This document shows, piece by piece, positions 25,493 to 37,634 of a stretch of DNA of 64,000 nt. Numbering within the stretch: the stretch's first letter is position 1; each line of letters opens with the position of its first letter. The DNA comes from Theocolax elegans (lineage: Eukaryota; Arthropoda; Insecta; Hymenoptera; Cerocephalidae), in NCBI GenBank assembly GCA_026168455.1, contig CM047428.1:86508594-86572593 (forward strand), read 5' to 3'. Below the pieces are notes generated by a model that had not been told where the DNA came from, ran no database searches, and worked only from the letters and a program-made list of their open reading frames with translations. The position numbers and the translations under genes were made by a program.

Positions 25493-27795
25493 TATAATTT
25501 ATCGGAGATACTTATATCAATTTTTTTTTTAAATTGACAGAATTCGAGTACTTGTGCTTCTTTTTTCTTGAATATTTTTTACGTTAAGTTTTTACGTTTA
25601 CGTTATGTTTCCAAAAGATTTTTTTCTCTTTTTGTAAAATTATACACGTTCACGAGTAGTAGATATAAAAATATTATAAAATAATATAAAATACGGTGAA
25701 TCACGTATAATAAAAACGTACGCTAAAAGCTATGTGAACACAACGCAGTAAAGTAATATAAATAAAATAAAGTAAAGTACAATGTAATAACACGATGCGT
25801 AAAAAGACAATATGCGTGAATCGTAGTGTGACAATAAGTTAAATAAAAGCACACGTGTAAGTTGTTAAAAATTACGTAATAAAAAGTAAAATGATCAATA
25901 AAATAAAACGCAATAAAATAGCAATTAAGTTAGCAAAAATAGTGAGACGGTACGAGTAGTAGATATAAGATAATATAAAATAATAAGAAATACGATGAGC
26001 GGGGGTATACATTAAAGTAACTGGAAGAGCGCGCTGTCCAGAATGAGGGGGCACATAATCAGGCGACGATATGAGCGTGCTAAAACGAGTGCGCGCTGTA
26101 ACACATTTTCATCACAAATCACAGATAAGAAGTTTGAAGTAATGTAAAAATAAGAGTTGCAGGTAATAGCACTAGAAATATACTCAATCAATATCACTGT
26201 TTAAACTTTCACTGCGAACTGGTAACTAATGAACGTAAAATGAATAACTGCTATAACCTCGAAATGCAGATCGTTGAAAAATGTTGATTTTTCGCGAGCC
26301 TCTAGAATAAATAATATAAAAAAAAATTGCACTAGAAGGCTCGCATAACTGCACTTGCGAGAATCTGAAACAAAAAAGCCCGAAGGCACGATGGCTGCAG
26401 AAAAAAAACTTAATTCAAGCGGGAGGTCGATTTTAGACGTGTGTCGTTACTTACGTAGAGAGAGAGAGAGAGAGAGAGAGAGTGGTGAAAACAAGAGAAA
26501 ACGTACGGGTGGTGTACGGGGGGAGGAGGATTAAGAAAAGAGCGCGAGCGAGGTAAAGATAAGTTTTAGGAGAATTCGTGTAGCGCATGCAAGGTACGGG
26601 AAACGCGTGGTTAGGTTAGAATGGGTGTCAGCCTGCGGGTACATCCCTCTTTGAATTATGTTCCCTTCGATAATTTATGTATGCACCGCCCGGAGCCTCC
26701 TTCCTCCCTCTCTCTCTCTCTCTCTCTCTCGCTCTCGCGACTTTTCTCTAATCTATGCGAGGCTCGCAAACCTTACCGTACACCATCCCTCCTGTACCTA
26801 CGTACCTACCTTCCTTCCTTCCTTCCGTGCTTCCTTCCTTGCTCTAGGATGTTGTGTGGCTACGGCTACCAACACCGTTCCTTTACCCAAAGGACACCTT
26901 CGCATTACTTTTTCCTTATTTTCCCACCAATTCGAGAGCGAGAGAGACGAGGTCAATATGGAGGCACGCGCGAAACCTCTTGAATGCTGATTTTACGGTG
27001 GGACACGTTATGCCTTTCCTCCGAGATCGTGACTTTTGGATTATATCAAATTTCATCGGTAACGTTAGGTCCATCAGCACACGGACATTATAAAATCTAA
27101 TATTTAAATTATTAGCTTGTAATTCAGAGAAAATTCACGATTACAAGGGTCTGACGAAAGGAACAATATTCAAAGTTTAACATATATCTCCTTTATTCTT
27201 TCTCAATAATAATAATAAATACTATAAGAATTCTTATGTAACTACTAGCTCATTTTGGAAAAGTAATTATCCGACTACACAATCTGAAGTAGCTCTTTAA
27301 AAGTAACAAATTTTATATACACATACACGCACATACGAATAATACTGATTTCACAACCGATAAATTATCTTATGCGTTTAAACGAATTACGTATATGAGA
27401 TATTCTAATCTTGTGTAAATAATATAAAGTCAATTTTGTATCTATCTGTAATTGCACATCGTGAGTAACGAATATCATTATAATAACTAACTTTTTTAGA
27501 TTAGGACATGATTTGCACACATATAAATACATATTTTACATAACAGCTATTTTTTACTGTGAAATTAATTAAAAGTATTGATAATTATCGATTAAATAAG
27601 CGCCTATCTTTTAGACAGTTATTAATATAATTTTTAGATAACACGAGTAGATTTCAATTTCGATAATTTCCAATTTTGACCAAAAGTTTTCTGAACATTT
27701 CTTACTAGAAACTGCGAAAATTTAAAGTGACTTATTCTTCTCTATAATTATAATAGAATAAATTAAAGGGGCTCATATTCTTATTTTCCTACGAT
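25493..27795. other. Intergenic DNA, AT-rich then GA/CT-rich
   Basis: 25500-26060 is rich in AATAAA/TAAAGTA strings and holds the direct repeat given separately. 26457-26482 is (GA)n, 26707-26735 (CT)n and 26805-26840 (TTCC)n-like. Open frames over 26600-27100 cross these tracts and show no domain. No gene supported. Confidence 0.4.
25651..25999. repeat. Direct repeat of about 50 bp, 300 bp apart
   Basis: 25651-25705 and 25951-25999 both read ACGAGTAGTAGATATAA, then TAATATAAAATA, then a TACGGTGA/TACGATGA end. Confidence 0.6.
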
Positions 27796-27799
27796 TAAT

Positions 27800-27937
27800 C
27801 CCTAGTAGAAATCAAAGCATTTATTAAACATTGATTGGCCAAAAACTAGTCGTTTAACCAAAAATGGCTAATAAATTAGTAATCAATGTCCAAAATATAG
27901 TTTCAACTAACCTCAAAATCCTCATATTCTACTAGGG
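27800..27937. mobile_element. 138-bp MITE with TAAT duplication
   Basis: The ends are the perfect 11-bp inverted repeat CCCTAGTAGAA, with weaker inverted similarity further in. TAAT lies directly outside both ends (27796-27799 and 27938-27941), consistent with a 4-bp target-site duplication. It is too short to encode anything. The superfamily is not certain; CCCT termini occur in piggyBac-like elements, but the flanks are TAAT rather than TTAA. Confidence 0.72.
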
Positions 27938-28300
27938 TAATACAAAACTCCATAGAACGATCTAAATTGATTGTTTGAAAATTAGAAAAAAGTGGGTTAT
28001 TAAATTTTTACGAGAATCAAATGTTTTTCATTTATATAGTAGTGTAACAAAAGAATTTTTGCTTCGATACATTTTATTTCAATCTTTTCTAAGCGTACCC
28101 TCCTTCATAGAAATTTGCGCGTCATTGGTTAATGATTTAAGGATGCCAATAATGCCAACAATTTTATAGCTTATATTTGGTACTTTTCTATCTATTATAA
28201 TGAAACGATCAGTTGGATTGTACATAGGAGCAGAACAACGGTAAGAGAACATCAAAGCTAGCGTTTTTACCTGTATTTTGATGTAGATTAGGTGTTGATC

Positions 28301-28424
28301 TGTTGAGTAAAAACGAAGAATAGTGTTAAACCGTGATTGACACTTTCATGTTACAACAAGGTTTTTTTGGGTCATATTGCATGAGAATCTTTGTTTAACA
28401 CTATTATTTCTTATTACCCAATGA
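28301..28424. mobile_element. Small inverted-repeat element
   Basis: The left end GTTGAGTAAAAACGAAGAAT plus AGTGTTAAAC is an inverted copy of the right end (reverse complement TTGGGTAATAAGAAATAATA plus GTGTTAAAC). A related end occurs at 13238-13268. Probably an old MITE of about 125 bp. Confidence 0.6.
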
Positions 28425-29080
28425 ATTAAAATGGGTAAGTTTCCGAAAAATCTTTTCACCTATCTCAGGAAAACTTAAATTCGCATGAAATTAATCGGAT
28501 ATTACAAAAAAGTTAGTAAACAGCGCGGTTCGAGTATTCTTTCTTCAAAGAAAAAGGAACACAATCCAGACCAGAGGAAAAAAAAGAGTAGGAAAAGGGA
28601 ATAGAAGCATAGCGGTGTGTAATTTACTTTGGAATATCGAACGTCAAAGAAGACGTAACAATCATGGGGATGTAAAAGAAAAATGAAGGTACACAAGCTC
28701 ATACTGAGAATGCCCAACATCGATGGAAATACGTCAATTTACTTATTAAAATCGTCTTTGCCTAACCGCAAGTACCATCGACTACCTTACGGACTGCATT
28801 TTCATTCTTGTATAGAGGGTAGTTGTGCCAGTTACTATTTACATTGGTTTTTGCGTAAATGTTAATAACATAAAAATAGTACTAAGAAATTAATAAAATA
28901 ATTATTTAAAATTTCTAACGCGCAGGTTGCTACAATTTCGTTCCAATGAAAGGCTAAAGGAATATATGCTAAATGATATAAATATTTATTAAAAATTCTA
29001 TAAAACCACTAAATTCATGATAATTATTAATATATGTTTTTAATTATAAGAAATTCCATTAACTAGTACAAATTTGGCGC
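28425..29080. other. Intergenic DNA, nothing recognised
   Basis: No coding signal. Short open frames here lack domains. Confidence 0.4.
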
Positions 29081-29348
29081 GTGCGTCAGTTACCGAACAC
29101 TACCAGTGGTGAATATCATAAATTTGCACTTTAGCAGTATTCGAGACACTACGTGAGTATTTACTCTTCTTACATTTCCTAACTTAACATAAGGATTACG
29201 CAACGATTATACAATCTATCTGGATATTTGGGGCATAGTATTTGAAATACTGTTCAGTATCTGGCACATTGTAATTGGTCAAACATGTCAGTAACTGACG
29301 CACAGTAATTCATTTTTGCCGTCTGATCGCGTTTCGTAACTGACGCAC
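29081..29348. repeat. Inverted-repeat element with GTGCGTCAGTTAC ends
   Basis: GTGCGTCAGTTAC at 29081-29093 appears inverted twice, at 29291-29303 and 29336-29348. Similarity extends a few bases inward on the outermost pair. It is probably a 268-bp MITE with a duplicated right end. Confidence 0.55.
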
Positions 29349-31094
29349 TATCATTTATTTTTCAACTAAATAATTTATTATCTTTTTGTCGCTTTTTAAT
29401 AATCAAAAAATTCTCCAACATTTATTTAAATAGAAAAATATTTTAAAATCATTCATAACTTTGGAAGTCATACAATAATGTCGATAATTGGCACATATAT
29501 ACCCTACGCATTATTTATACACATCTTGTTTGTTATAGTGTAATTAAATATACTTCAGATTTGTTTATTCAAAAGGGGTAAGTTCTTTTTTGCCCGATCA
29601 AAAGAAAGATAGACAGTGCTTTATCGATAATAATTTTTAATATACATAATGGCGATATATCAATTTCAACCGCGTATAAACCAGAATCGTCATCGGAAAA
29701 TTTATGCTTTTGAACAAAACGATTTGCGGCAAACTTTAAAATAAATGATTAACTTTCATCGTCAATCTAATCAACAACATTGAAACAATTATAGGATAAA
29801 ATGTTTGTTAAATTGTATAGTTGACGTTGCAACGATCCAATTTCAGATTTGAAATATCTTGACCAATTCTTACGATACAAGAAATAAAAATTTAAACGAT
29901 CCATCTACTTTGATAAGAGTCGCGTATCTTATTATTGCAATTATATAATTCGTTGATAATTAAAAGAAATGTTCTTATCAAATTGAAAAAAAACGGTTAA
30001 ATAATAATGCTGCATTCTTTTAGTGTAATTAACAATTAACAGAAGTTTCACATTATACACATAACGCAATTTAATTACAAGTATACTTCAGTAAGTATAT
30101 TTTGTATCTGAATAATAATAGTAATGGTATAAATAAAAAATTGTAATTACGGATATTTAAAGTTGAATAAAGAAGATAAATATTTTAACAAATGTTTGAT
30201 GCATCGACGAAGATAGATTTTTTGTAATAATTTATGTTGATTAAACTGGTAATTTTTGAACTCATAACAGTCATTCGCTAGCAGGGAAGATAAAATTGAA
30301 GTAAAAAAAGTTGCGCCTACGAGACTGTTCTCCCCCTGTACGGCCGCAAATGAACCGCTGTGATCATTGCGGCTTACGTATTGTGGTCTCATTTCATCTG
30401 TTGCGGTGAATCACGTGTTAACGTTCCTCTTCTCGATTATTTTCTTCTGCTATCTTCCTTCCACTAACCAAATGTTGAAAAGTGTCATCGTTCCTAAAAA
30501 ATTTGGATCGAATTATTAGACAAAAAAGGTGTATACGTTTTAACCTCGGAAATGTATACTTTTGAAAAATATTGACTTTGAAATTTATATTGTGCTATAG
30601 TAAAGTACGTTTGGAAAATAGAAAAAATAGATGTTTTTTTAAACTAAAATAAGCGAGAGTCTAAAAATAAAAAAAAATATTATTAAGTTTGATAAACTTT
30701 TTGCAAAATAAAACTTTTATTTTTTAAAAATTCTTTGTACAGTAAAAAAATGAAATATATATTAAAAAACCTTGCTTTTATGTAAAATGTCATAAAAAAG
30801 CTTTAAAAAGTTTTTAATAAAAGGATTTTGTAACTTTTGGCAAGAGCGTTTTATTATAAGGAAATTTTTACTGTTTACAAATATTTAAAGTTTAAAGCAT
30901 AATAACGCAAGTTTATACTTTTGTGACGTAAACTCTTGAAACTTATGGACTTTATAGTTAGGAATTATTGTATTTTCTAGTTTTTTAAATAAAATTTTAC
31001 ATTTTTGTAAAGTACCAATAACGAATGTATATTTATGTATTTGTTTATTGTCGCACTGTATTTAAGGATTTCCATTAGAAACGAACAAGTACTT
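29349..31094. other. AT-rich intergenic DNA, nothing recognised
   Basis: No gene or clear repeat seen. A short GC-richer patch at 30300-30410 has no supported product. Confidence 0.4.
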
Positions 31095-31785
31095 GAAAAA
31101 CTGGGCTCGAGACGAGTCGAGTACGTATTTCACCGAGTTCGAGTCTTGTATTTGACTTTTTCAAACGTTATAAATGCATCGAGTTATTCGAAAAAATCGA
31201 GTTACTCGGAATGTTCTAACGACTCGGAGTAATCGAATCGCTCAAAAAGATCGAACAAATTGATTTTTTCGAGCAACTCGCCCATTCTCGGTACAATAAA
31301 TAATATATTGTCATGTGTATCAAGGGCGTGAAGTGTTTACAGTATTCGGCACTGATATACTAGTTTTCAACAACGGGACGAAAATATATCGAAAAGTTGC
31401 AATGTAGGCCTCGTTGTTGAAAAAAATGATATTTTACGCCACGGGAGGTAACATAGCGACCCCATAGCGCACGTTTGTTTTACTCATTGGCCTTCGGCTC
31501 GGAAGGTAATTTACGTGTGCTATGAACTCGCAAATACTTTAACCTCTAGATCTGTAATATACTATTGTAAATAGCCGAGTAATATCAAAAATAGCCGAGT
31601 TGCTCGAACAATCTGAGTATTTCGAGCAGCTCGAGCGGCTCAAATAGTTCAAACGAACCGAGTAACTTGATTTTTTCGAGTGACTCGGTGAAATCGCAAA
31701 ACCGATTCGTCTCGAGCTCGTCGAGCTCGTCGAGTCAAGTATTTGGATCGAGTAACTCGAAATTTCGGGTACTCGCTCATTACTA
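31095..31785. repeat. Inverted-repeat element built of CGAGTNACTCG units
   Basis: The left arm (about 31095-31285) and right arm (about 31555-31785) are inverted, degenerate copies that share TTTCACCGAGT, CTCGAAAAAATC and GAGCAACTCG blocks. Each arm is itself made of many copies of a near-palindrome CGAGTnACTCG spaced 10-25 bp apart. The middle (31290-31550) is non-repetitive and non-coding. It may be a foldback transposon. Confidence 0.6.
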
Positions 31786-32486
31786 ATTTCCATATTTATT
31801 TATGGCGCAACGAAGAAACAAAATTTTATATTTATTAAGTAAAATGAGAAATTGGAATTTAGGATTTTTAAATGAAAAAATAAATTTTGTTTCTAAATTT
31901 TTGTAAAATTGTACACTTTTATTAACAGCTTTTGGAATTTTGAATTTTAATTTTAAAAGTAAAAATTTCGACGTTTCTATGTTTTAAATACCGGAACATC
32001 ATTTTATGCATGAGCAAAAAATTCCTCGTTTTCACTTTGAAAATAAAATCGAAACAAAGTGTTATAGTTTATAAAAGTCGATACACTTATACGAAAAGTA
32101 TAAATGTCGATTATTTTATATTTTTCTTTATATAATTTGTTTATATAATTTGGGGTTGATGGTATTTTATACCTTTATGGTAAAAAATATAGCGATTTTG
32201 TAGGATAGATTAGTCGCGTTAAAGTATAATTGTAACAAATGTTAATAAAAGTGCAAAAAAGAGCAGATGAGGAGAAGGGATGAGAAGATGGGTAGAGAAC
32301 CGCGAAAGACGTTATTCGATCGATTGGTGGTGCGGTTACGGTTCGGAAACTCTTAACTGCGGAAGGTTCGTTCATTCGCTCGTTCGTTCGTTCGCCCGCT
32401 CGCTGAGTGACGTCCGATGTTTGAAGCTCTTGTAATTCGGCCTTGAAGCCCTCCGGGCAAATCGCTGCACTCGGCAGGAGCTCTGG

Positions 32487-32522
<36 letters not shown>

Positions 32523-32599
32523 TAGTGCGTGTATGTGTACCTATATATATTATAAAGGAAGACGCCGGATGCAACAACCCTCGATCTCTTGGCGTCGCC
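31786..32599. other. Intergenic DNA left of the hAT element
   Basis: AT-rich, no gene. A (GT)n microsatellite lies at 32487-32521, about 80 bp before the transposon end. Confidence 0.5.
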
Positions 32600-32614
32600 T
32601 AGGGCTTCGCAAGA
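32600..32614 (+). repeat. hAT left terminal inverted repeat
   Basis: TAGGGCTTCGCAAGA, the exact inverse of the right end. Subterminal GTCTTG repeats follow. This is the 3' side of the transposase gene. Confidence 0.85.
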
Positions 32615-33286
32615 TACCAAGAATAATATTGATATTGTCTTGTCTTGTATCGGATTTCGAGACAATATTCAAGACAAGACATAAGAAAGCAAGATCAAGT
32701 CAAGACCAATATTAAATAGCCAAGACTATTGATCTTGACGATAAATTTTAAATAGATTTAAAAATTATTAAATATAATTAATATTGGGACGCAAATAATC
32801 TTAATTTATTTGAATCGCACTCATAAGCACGTATTTGAATAATAACAAGAGTTGTATTTACACACATAAAGAAATTAAATATTAGAGTTTTAACATAACT
32901 TTACCTGCACAATTGATTCGTCTCGACGAAGGTGACAATAAGGTTTGATGTGTACAGTATTGACGTTACAATTTAAGTGTGAAGCTGTATTGGCTCCAAA
33001 TTTAAAGTAATGAATTACTTTCTTTCGATAAATTTTTAGCATGGAGATGATAAGTCTTAGCATTCGAATTATAACTCCGCTATACTTAGCAAACCTTATT
33101 ACATCAATTTTATTAATTGGAAGCCCTTTGCTAGCAAGAAATGAAATGCACGTACAATAACTTGGATTAAATATTTTTAATACTATAGATATTACATTAA
33201 TTTACATTTATACAAACGTAAGTGTACAGTTACTTATTATACAAAATAAAAAATGTTAATTTAATACTATACATTTTACATATTTT
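32615..33286. other. hAT 3' subterminal region and transposase 3' UTR
   Basis: Non-coding. Contains CAAGAC/GTCTTG subterminal copies to about 32700. On the minus strand an ATTAAA (33260-33265) lies about 20 bases after the transposase stop and is the nearest poly(A)-signal variant. Confidence 0.5.
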
Positions 33287-36200
33287 TTAAATGTCGATTT
33301 TGCAAATTTTATTTCTTAATGAACTCTTTGACCATGAGTTCAAACAAATTAATCCTCTCATTGATTGATCTTTCAACGATGCTCTTCTATTGGTCATTAA
33401 AAGGGATCCTTCCGAAAAGAGTCGCTCGACAGAAACTGAAGTTGCTGAAGTACTCAATATATCTCTCGCCATTTTAGATATATTCGGATATAGTTTACTG
33501 TGCAACTTCCACCACTGTAAAATATCTACATCTTCATCAGCCCTTGGTGCCTGGTAATAATTTTGCAATTCATTTTCTTTTGCGTCCATTTTTACATTAT
33601 TAATTGAATAAACTGATTTAAAATCTAAACAATCATCCTCATCTACAATTTCTGCAGTTTTAAAGCACTGCTTCTCGCTTAAACCACTGCCTGAATTTTC
33701 TGTAAAATATTTTCTGTAATAAGAATTCTCAAATTTTGTAATACTTTCGTTCTTCATCTGTTTACCCCAAGGCGTAAAATCAAAACAATCTTTTTTGTGC
33801 CTTGGATCTAAAATTAAGCACATACAATATATCCAATTACATTTTGTATAGTGCTTTAGAATTTTGTCTCGTCCTGCCTGAAATGCCAAAAGTAATTGCT
33901 CGTCAGTTGAATTTCTATCAGACTTACAATCTAGTTCACGAACAATTGATTCAAGTTTATCAATTAAAATATTAAATGCTACTACAACAGTTGGTAGAGT
34001 AATATAAGTTTCTCCAGACAATAATTTAGAAACGTGTTTAAAATATTTCAAACAACTCAACATTATTTTTAAATACGTCCATTCAATTTCAGCTATTTTA
34101 CAGTCAGATAATTCAGGACAGTTTTGCCACAACATAACAAGTGCAGGTTTCAATTTAAATGCTACATTTAACATATCATACGTACTATCCCAACGCGTTT
34201 TGACATCTAGAGTCAATTTTACAAATTTTAAATTAGCTGCTTCACAAAATAATTTTAAACGGTTACTCAATTGTTCGGAATATCTAATTTTTTTGCACGC
34301 CAATCTAATCTTTGCAATGACTGAAGAAAAATTTTCATCATTAAATTCATCTCCATCCAATGATGCATCCGATTCTGAAACATTGTCTTCATAGTACTCG
34401 TTTGTTTCATTACCATCATAGTTGTTTTCTATTATATTTACTTTCATTAGTTTCAATATATCTTGGACCCCCAAATTTGTTATGTGCGCAAAACATCGAA
34501 AATGTTGATCTTCAATATCAAAATCTATATTTTCATTTTCCATCAAAATTTTCAATTCGCGAATGAAAGTTGTATTTGCCGCTGCATTATCTAACGTAAT
34601 TCCTTGAACCTTTTCTTGAATGTTGTATTCTTTTAATATTTTAAAAAATAATTTTGCAATATCCTTTCCAGTGTGTTTTCCATTTGAGGGAACTAAATCT
34701 AATGCTAGTGATTGGTATATCCAGTCTTCATCAATATAATTGATAATTATTCCGTAATATGATTTTCCATTACGAGCTGTCCACCCATCAATTGCAAAAG
34801 AAAACTTCGATAGATTGTCATTTAATATTTTAATTAAATTTTGTTGCATTTCTGAAAATTGTTCCATTACTTTTGCTTTCATTAAATCTTTTTTCGGCAT
34901 TACAACATTTGCATTTAATAATTTAAAAAATTTTTGCGTGAAAGCATCGTTAAAAAAGCTTAAAGGCAGGTTTTTGAATGCTAACCATAAACAAATCAAT
35001 TTATCCCAGTCTACCACTTCTTCTTTTTTCTGAAATCACATATGAAAAAATAGAATTTAATTTTTGTAAGTAATACTAAGTAATTTATACATGAAGTTAT
35101 AAATTATAGTGTTTATAACTAAAATATATAATGCAGTTTATAATATAAACATAATTATAATTAACTAAAAATTAAACTCCAATTTTTATCAAGTAACATT
35201 TTTGTACATAATACGTTATTCAAAATGATTATTTGTAATTTTCATTTTATACTACATTTTATAGCATCTATAAAAATATTGAACTATTATCTTTTTAAAG
35301 AATTGTTATAAATTAATGATGTACATAATAATAAAATCGTTTTTCATTTTAATTAATTTATTGGATTTAGTTATTTAAATATATTTTCGGTGTATCAAGC
35401 GCATATGTTCAAATTATTTAAAAAATATCACTGATTTATTATACTCTGATACAAAATATATTATTTTTTAGTCATTGTCATTTATTGTTATAAATTAACC
35501 ATGCTGAAAACATTGAATAGTACATTATGCACCAAGGGAATAAAGTGGACAATGTACAAATTGTGTGCCGCCCAACAGAAGCGAGTGCGAGCGTTGCCTA
35601 TACTTTACTCTCGTGGTGCATATATCAGCTTTTAACCATCTCCCGCATTGGGTATTGTATTATATCTTCGTTTTCCGCAGGTACTAAAAGCGGTGCATAA
35701 CCTCACTCCGAGAAGCTGCGTCGGGAGGCTCTGCCTTTATCGATGTCTGAGACCGCTTCGATCGGGCAGCATTTACGCAGGCAGTCCTAGACGACGGTAA
35801 ACGTAGAAAAACGAACCTTTCCGACGTGACTGCTGGGAGTGAGAGAATGCGTCTTTAGTTCGTGGCAACAAGAAGTAGATACAATGCTTTACGCGCATTA
35901 TGATGAAGATTTAATTTTATTGTTATTCAGATAAAATACCTGGTATACTATATAAAAAGATTCTTTTTGGTATTTATAATTAATATTGTTCTCAAGTAAA
36001 CTATTTACTAAACATTCGAATATTGTTCTCAAGTAAACGGTCGGCATAAACATTTAAAACGTGACGCAACTTGTAAAAAGTTCGTAAGTTAAAAAATGAA
36101 AATATAATGTATCAAAACACGGACTATTTGGAGGATAACCTTGTTGTTGAAAAGGCTGTATTCATTGTTGTCTTTCCCTCTCACTCTCTCTCTCTCTCTC

Positions 36201-36820
36201 TCTCTCTTTTTCTTTTACAAAATTATTAAGTATCTAGTTCGAACGTATACCATACTTGCATTATTTCTACTATTAATCATTTGTAACCACAATTTATAAA
36301 AAATAGTTATGAAAAATTATGTTTTCTTTTTTTATAGTGTATTATTAATTCTTTATTATGTATAATTGAAATAAGACTATTAATTTTTACATATTTTATT
36401 TAAGCCAAATAGTTTTTATGCATACATTAAATAAAAAGTTTATATTGAAATGTTTTATTTATTTCTGTAATGTGTTAGGACCAAAAGTAAAATAAAAAAT
36501 TATTTTTACTTTAACTAAAACTACAAGATTTACAATATAGAAGTTGTACTTACATGTGAAAATAAATCCATTGTTTTTTGACCACTTGGTAATGCTGAAT
36601 TTTTTTTTGATTTCTCAGGACCGAATAACAAATCACTCTCTGCCTTATGATCTTTGTTTAAATGATATTTCAATCCAGAAGTGTTGCCATTTTTCATTTT
36701 AACTTCTTTAACAATGTTCATGTTTTGACAAATCAAACACACACCAATCTTTTCATCTTTCTGATTTCTTGTGTACTTAAAATAAGTCTGATACGAAGGT
36801 TTTTTAACTGTTTCATCCAT
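33287..36820 (-). CDS. hAT transposase with BED zinc finger (two exons, ~669 aa)
   Basis: Exons 36554-36820 (ATG at 36820) and 33287-35029 join in phase 0 across an intron with donor GTAAGT and acceptor TTTCAG. Exon 1 encodes 89 residues with a BED finger: C28, C31, H53, H58. Exon 2 carries the RNase-H-like catalytic domain. Asp in FAIDGWTA (about residue 170), Asp in GITLDNAAAN (about 236), the hAT C-x2-H motif in CFAHITNL (268/271), TRWDSTY (about 367-373) and Glu in SVERLFSEG (about 624) are all present, followed by the C-terminal hAT dimerisation block. There are no stops or frameshifts. The length is normal for the family. Such proteins cut and paste the element through its terminal repeats in the nucleus. 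An alternative is a domesticated ZBED-like host gene, but the matching terminal repeats outside it argue for a transposon. Confidence 0.9.
35030..36553 (-). other. Transposase intron with an unexplained GC-richer island
   Basis: Intron between BED and catalytic exons, mostly very AT-rich. 35560-35870 is clearly GC-richer and unlike its surroundings, and may be a further nested insertion. No tRNA box, open frame or flanking duplication was recognised. A 20-mer, AATATTGTTCTCAAGTAAAC, occurs twice in tandem (about 35983-36002 and 36020-36040), and a (CT)n run is at 36182-36207. Confidence 0.6.
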
Positions 36821-37144
36821 TTCTGATTAAATATAAAATTAAATTCTTATACTGATTTATTCATACAGCAGTAATTATTGTCGAGGTATCTGCAGCCGAC
36901 AAACTGAATGAAAACCGTGGTTGCAAAGCACTGCACTAAGATACTTTGTTAAACTATCTACACTACAAGGGAGATCTACATAAGCGTCACACTGCACAGA
37001 ACCGTATCAGTACTCTCCTATACCACGCTTTGCTGACTAATAGACTAGGGCGCGGATTGGTCGATTTAGAAAAATCAGCCAATCGGAATAGCAGTCCGAA
37101 AGTAAGCCAACGTACAGCACGACAGAGCACGACGCAGCTTGGCG

Positions 37145-37152
37145 CTTATATA
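37145..37152 (-). promoter_or_regulatory. TATA box of the hAT transposase
   Basis: TATATAAG on the minus strand, about 325 bp upstream of the transposase ATG, giving a 5' UTR of roughly 290-300 nt. It is the only good TATA match in the 5' end of the element. The 5S SINE begins about 40 bp upstream of it. Confidence 0.55.
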
Positions 37153-37191
37153 CAATCAGCCTAATGAGCGCGCGATTCGGGAGGTGGACCG

Positions 37192-37202
37192 CGGACGCGT
37201 TC
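37192..37202 (+). repeat. Target-site duplication, left (SINE)
   Basis: CGGACGCGTTC, repeated exactly at 37624-37634 on the other side of the SINE. Confidence 0.75.
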
Positions 37203-37623
37203 GACCGACACGGTGACGGAGTAGCGGAGACGTACCTCGGCCGGTCACGAAAGTTCAGCAGAGTTTGACTGCGTTAGTACTTGGATGGGTGACCATCCTC
37301 GTGCGGCTTTCGAGATCAATTCGGTGTTTTTCCACATTCCACTACGTGAGCGGGAGGTGTGAGACATTCGGTTTCGGTGCTAAGGCCTACGCAATGTGAC
37401 CTTGCCACCCAAACAGAATTGTTCTCGAATACATTGACCGTCTCGGGTGACGTTTCTCCTACATGGTATCCCTCCACACGGGATCTTAAAAATCCCGGCG
37501 AATGCGATGCGGTGGGGTAATTAGGGAGGGGTAAGCACCCACACATAGATGGTGGGTGAACGCCGTAAAAATCCGTTAGGGTATACGGTAAGGCAGTATC
37601 AAAGGGGCACAAAAAGAATACAA
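37203..37623 (+). mobile_element. 5S-rRNA-derived SINE nested in the hAT element
   Basis: The head (about 37203-37312) resembles 5S rRNA. AAAGTTCAGCA corresponds to the A-box region, and AGTACTTGGATGGGTGACC (37276-37294) matches the 5S box C exactly. The body (37313-37600) is unlike 5S, and the end is A-rich (CACAAAAAGAATACAA). An exact 11-bp direct repeat, CGGACGCGTTC, flanks the 421-bp unit and marks it as a retroposed insertion. SINEs with 5S-type pol III promoters (SINE3 class) are known in fish and some mammals. The LINE that mobilised this one is not evident. The minus-strand open frame at 37316-37666 is a by-product. Confidence 0.8.
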
Positions 37624-37634
37624 CGGACGCGTTC
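37624..37634 (+). repeat. Target-site duplication, right (SINE)
   Basis: Second copy of CGGACGCGTTC, directly after the A-rich SINE end. Original hAT sequence resumes afterwards. Confidence 0.75.

Noticed and set aside
34200..35033. Plus-strand open frames inside the transposase exon
   Set aside because: Antisense shadows of the minus-strand hAT catalytic exon.
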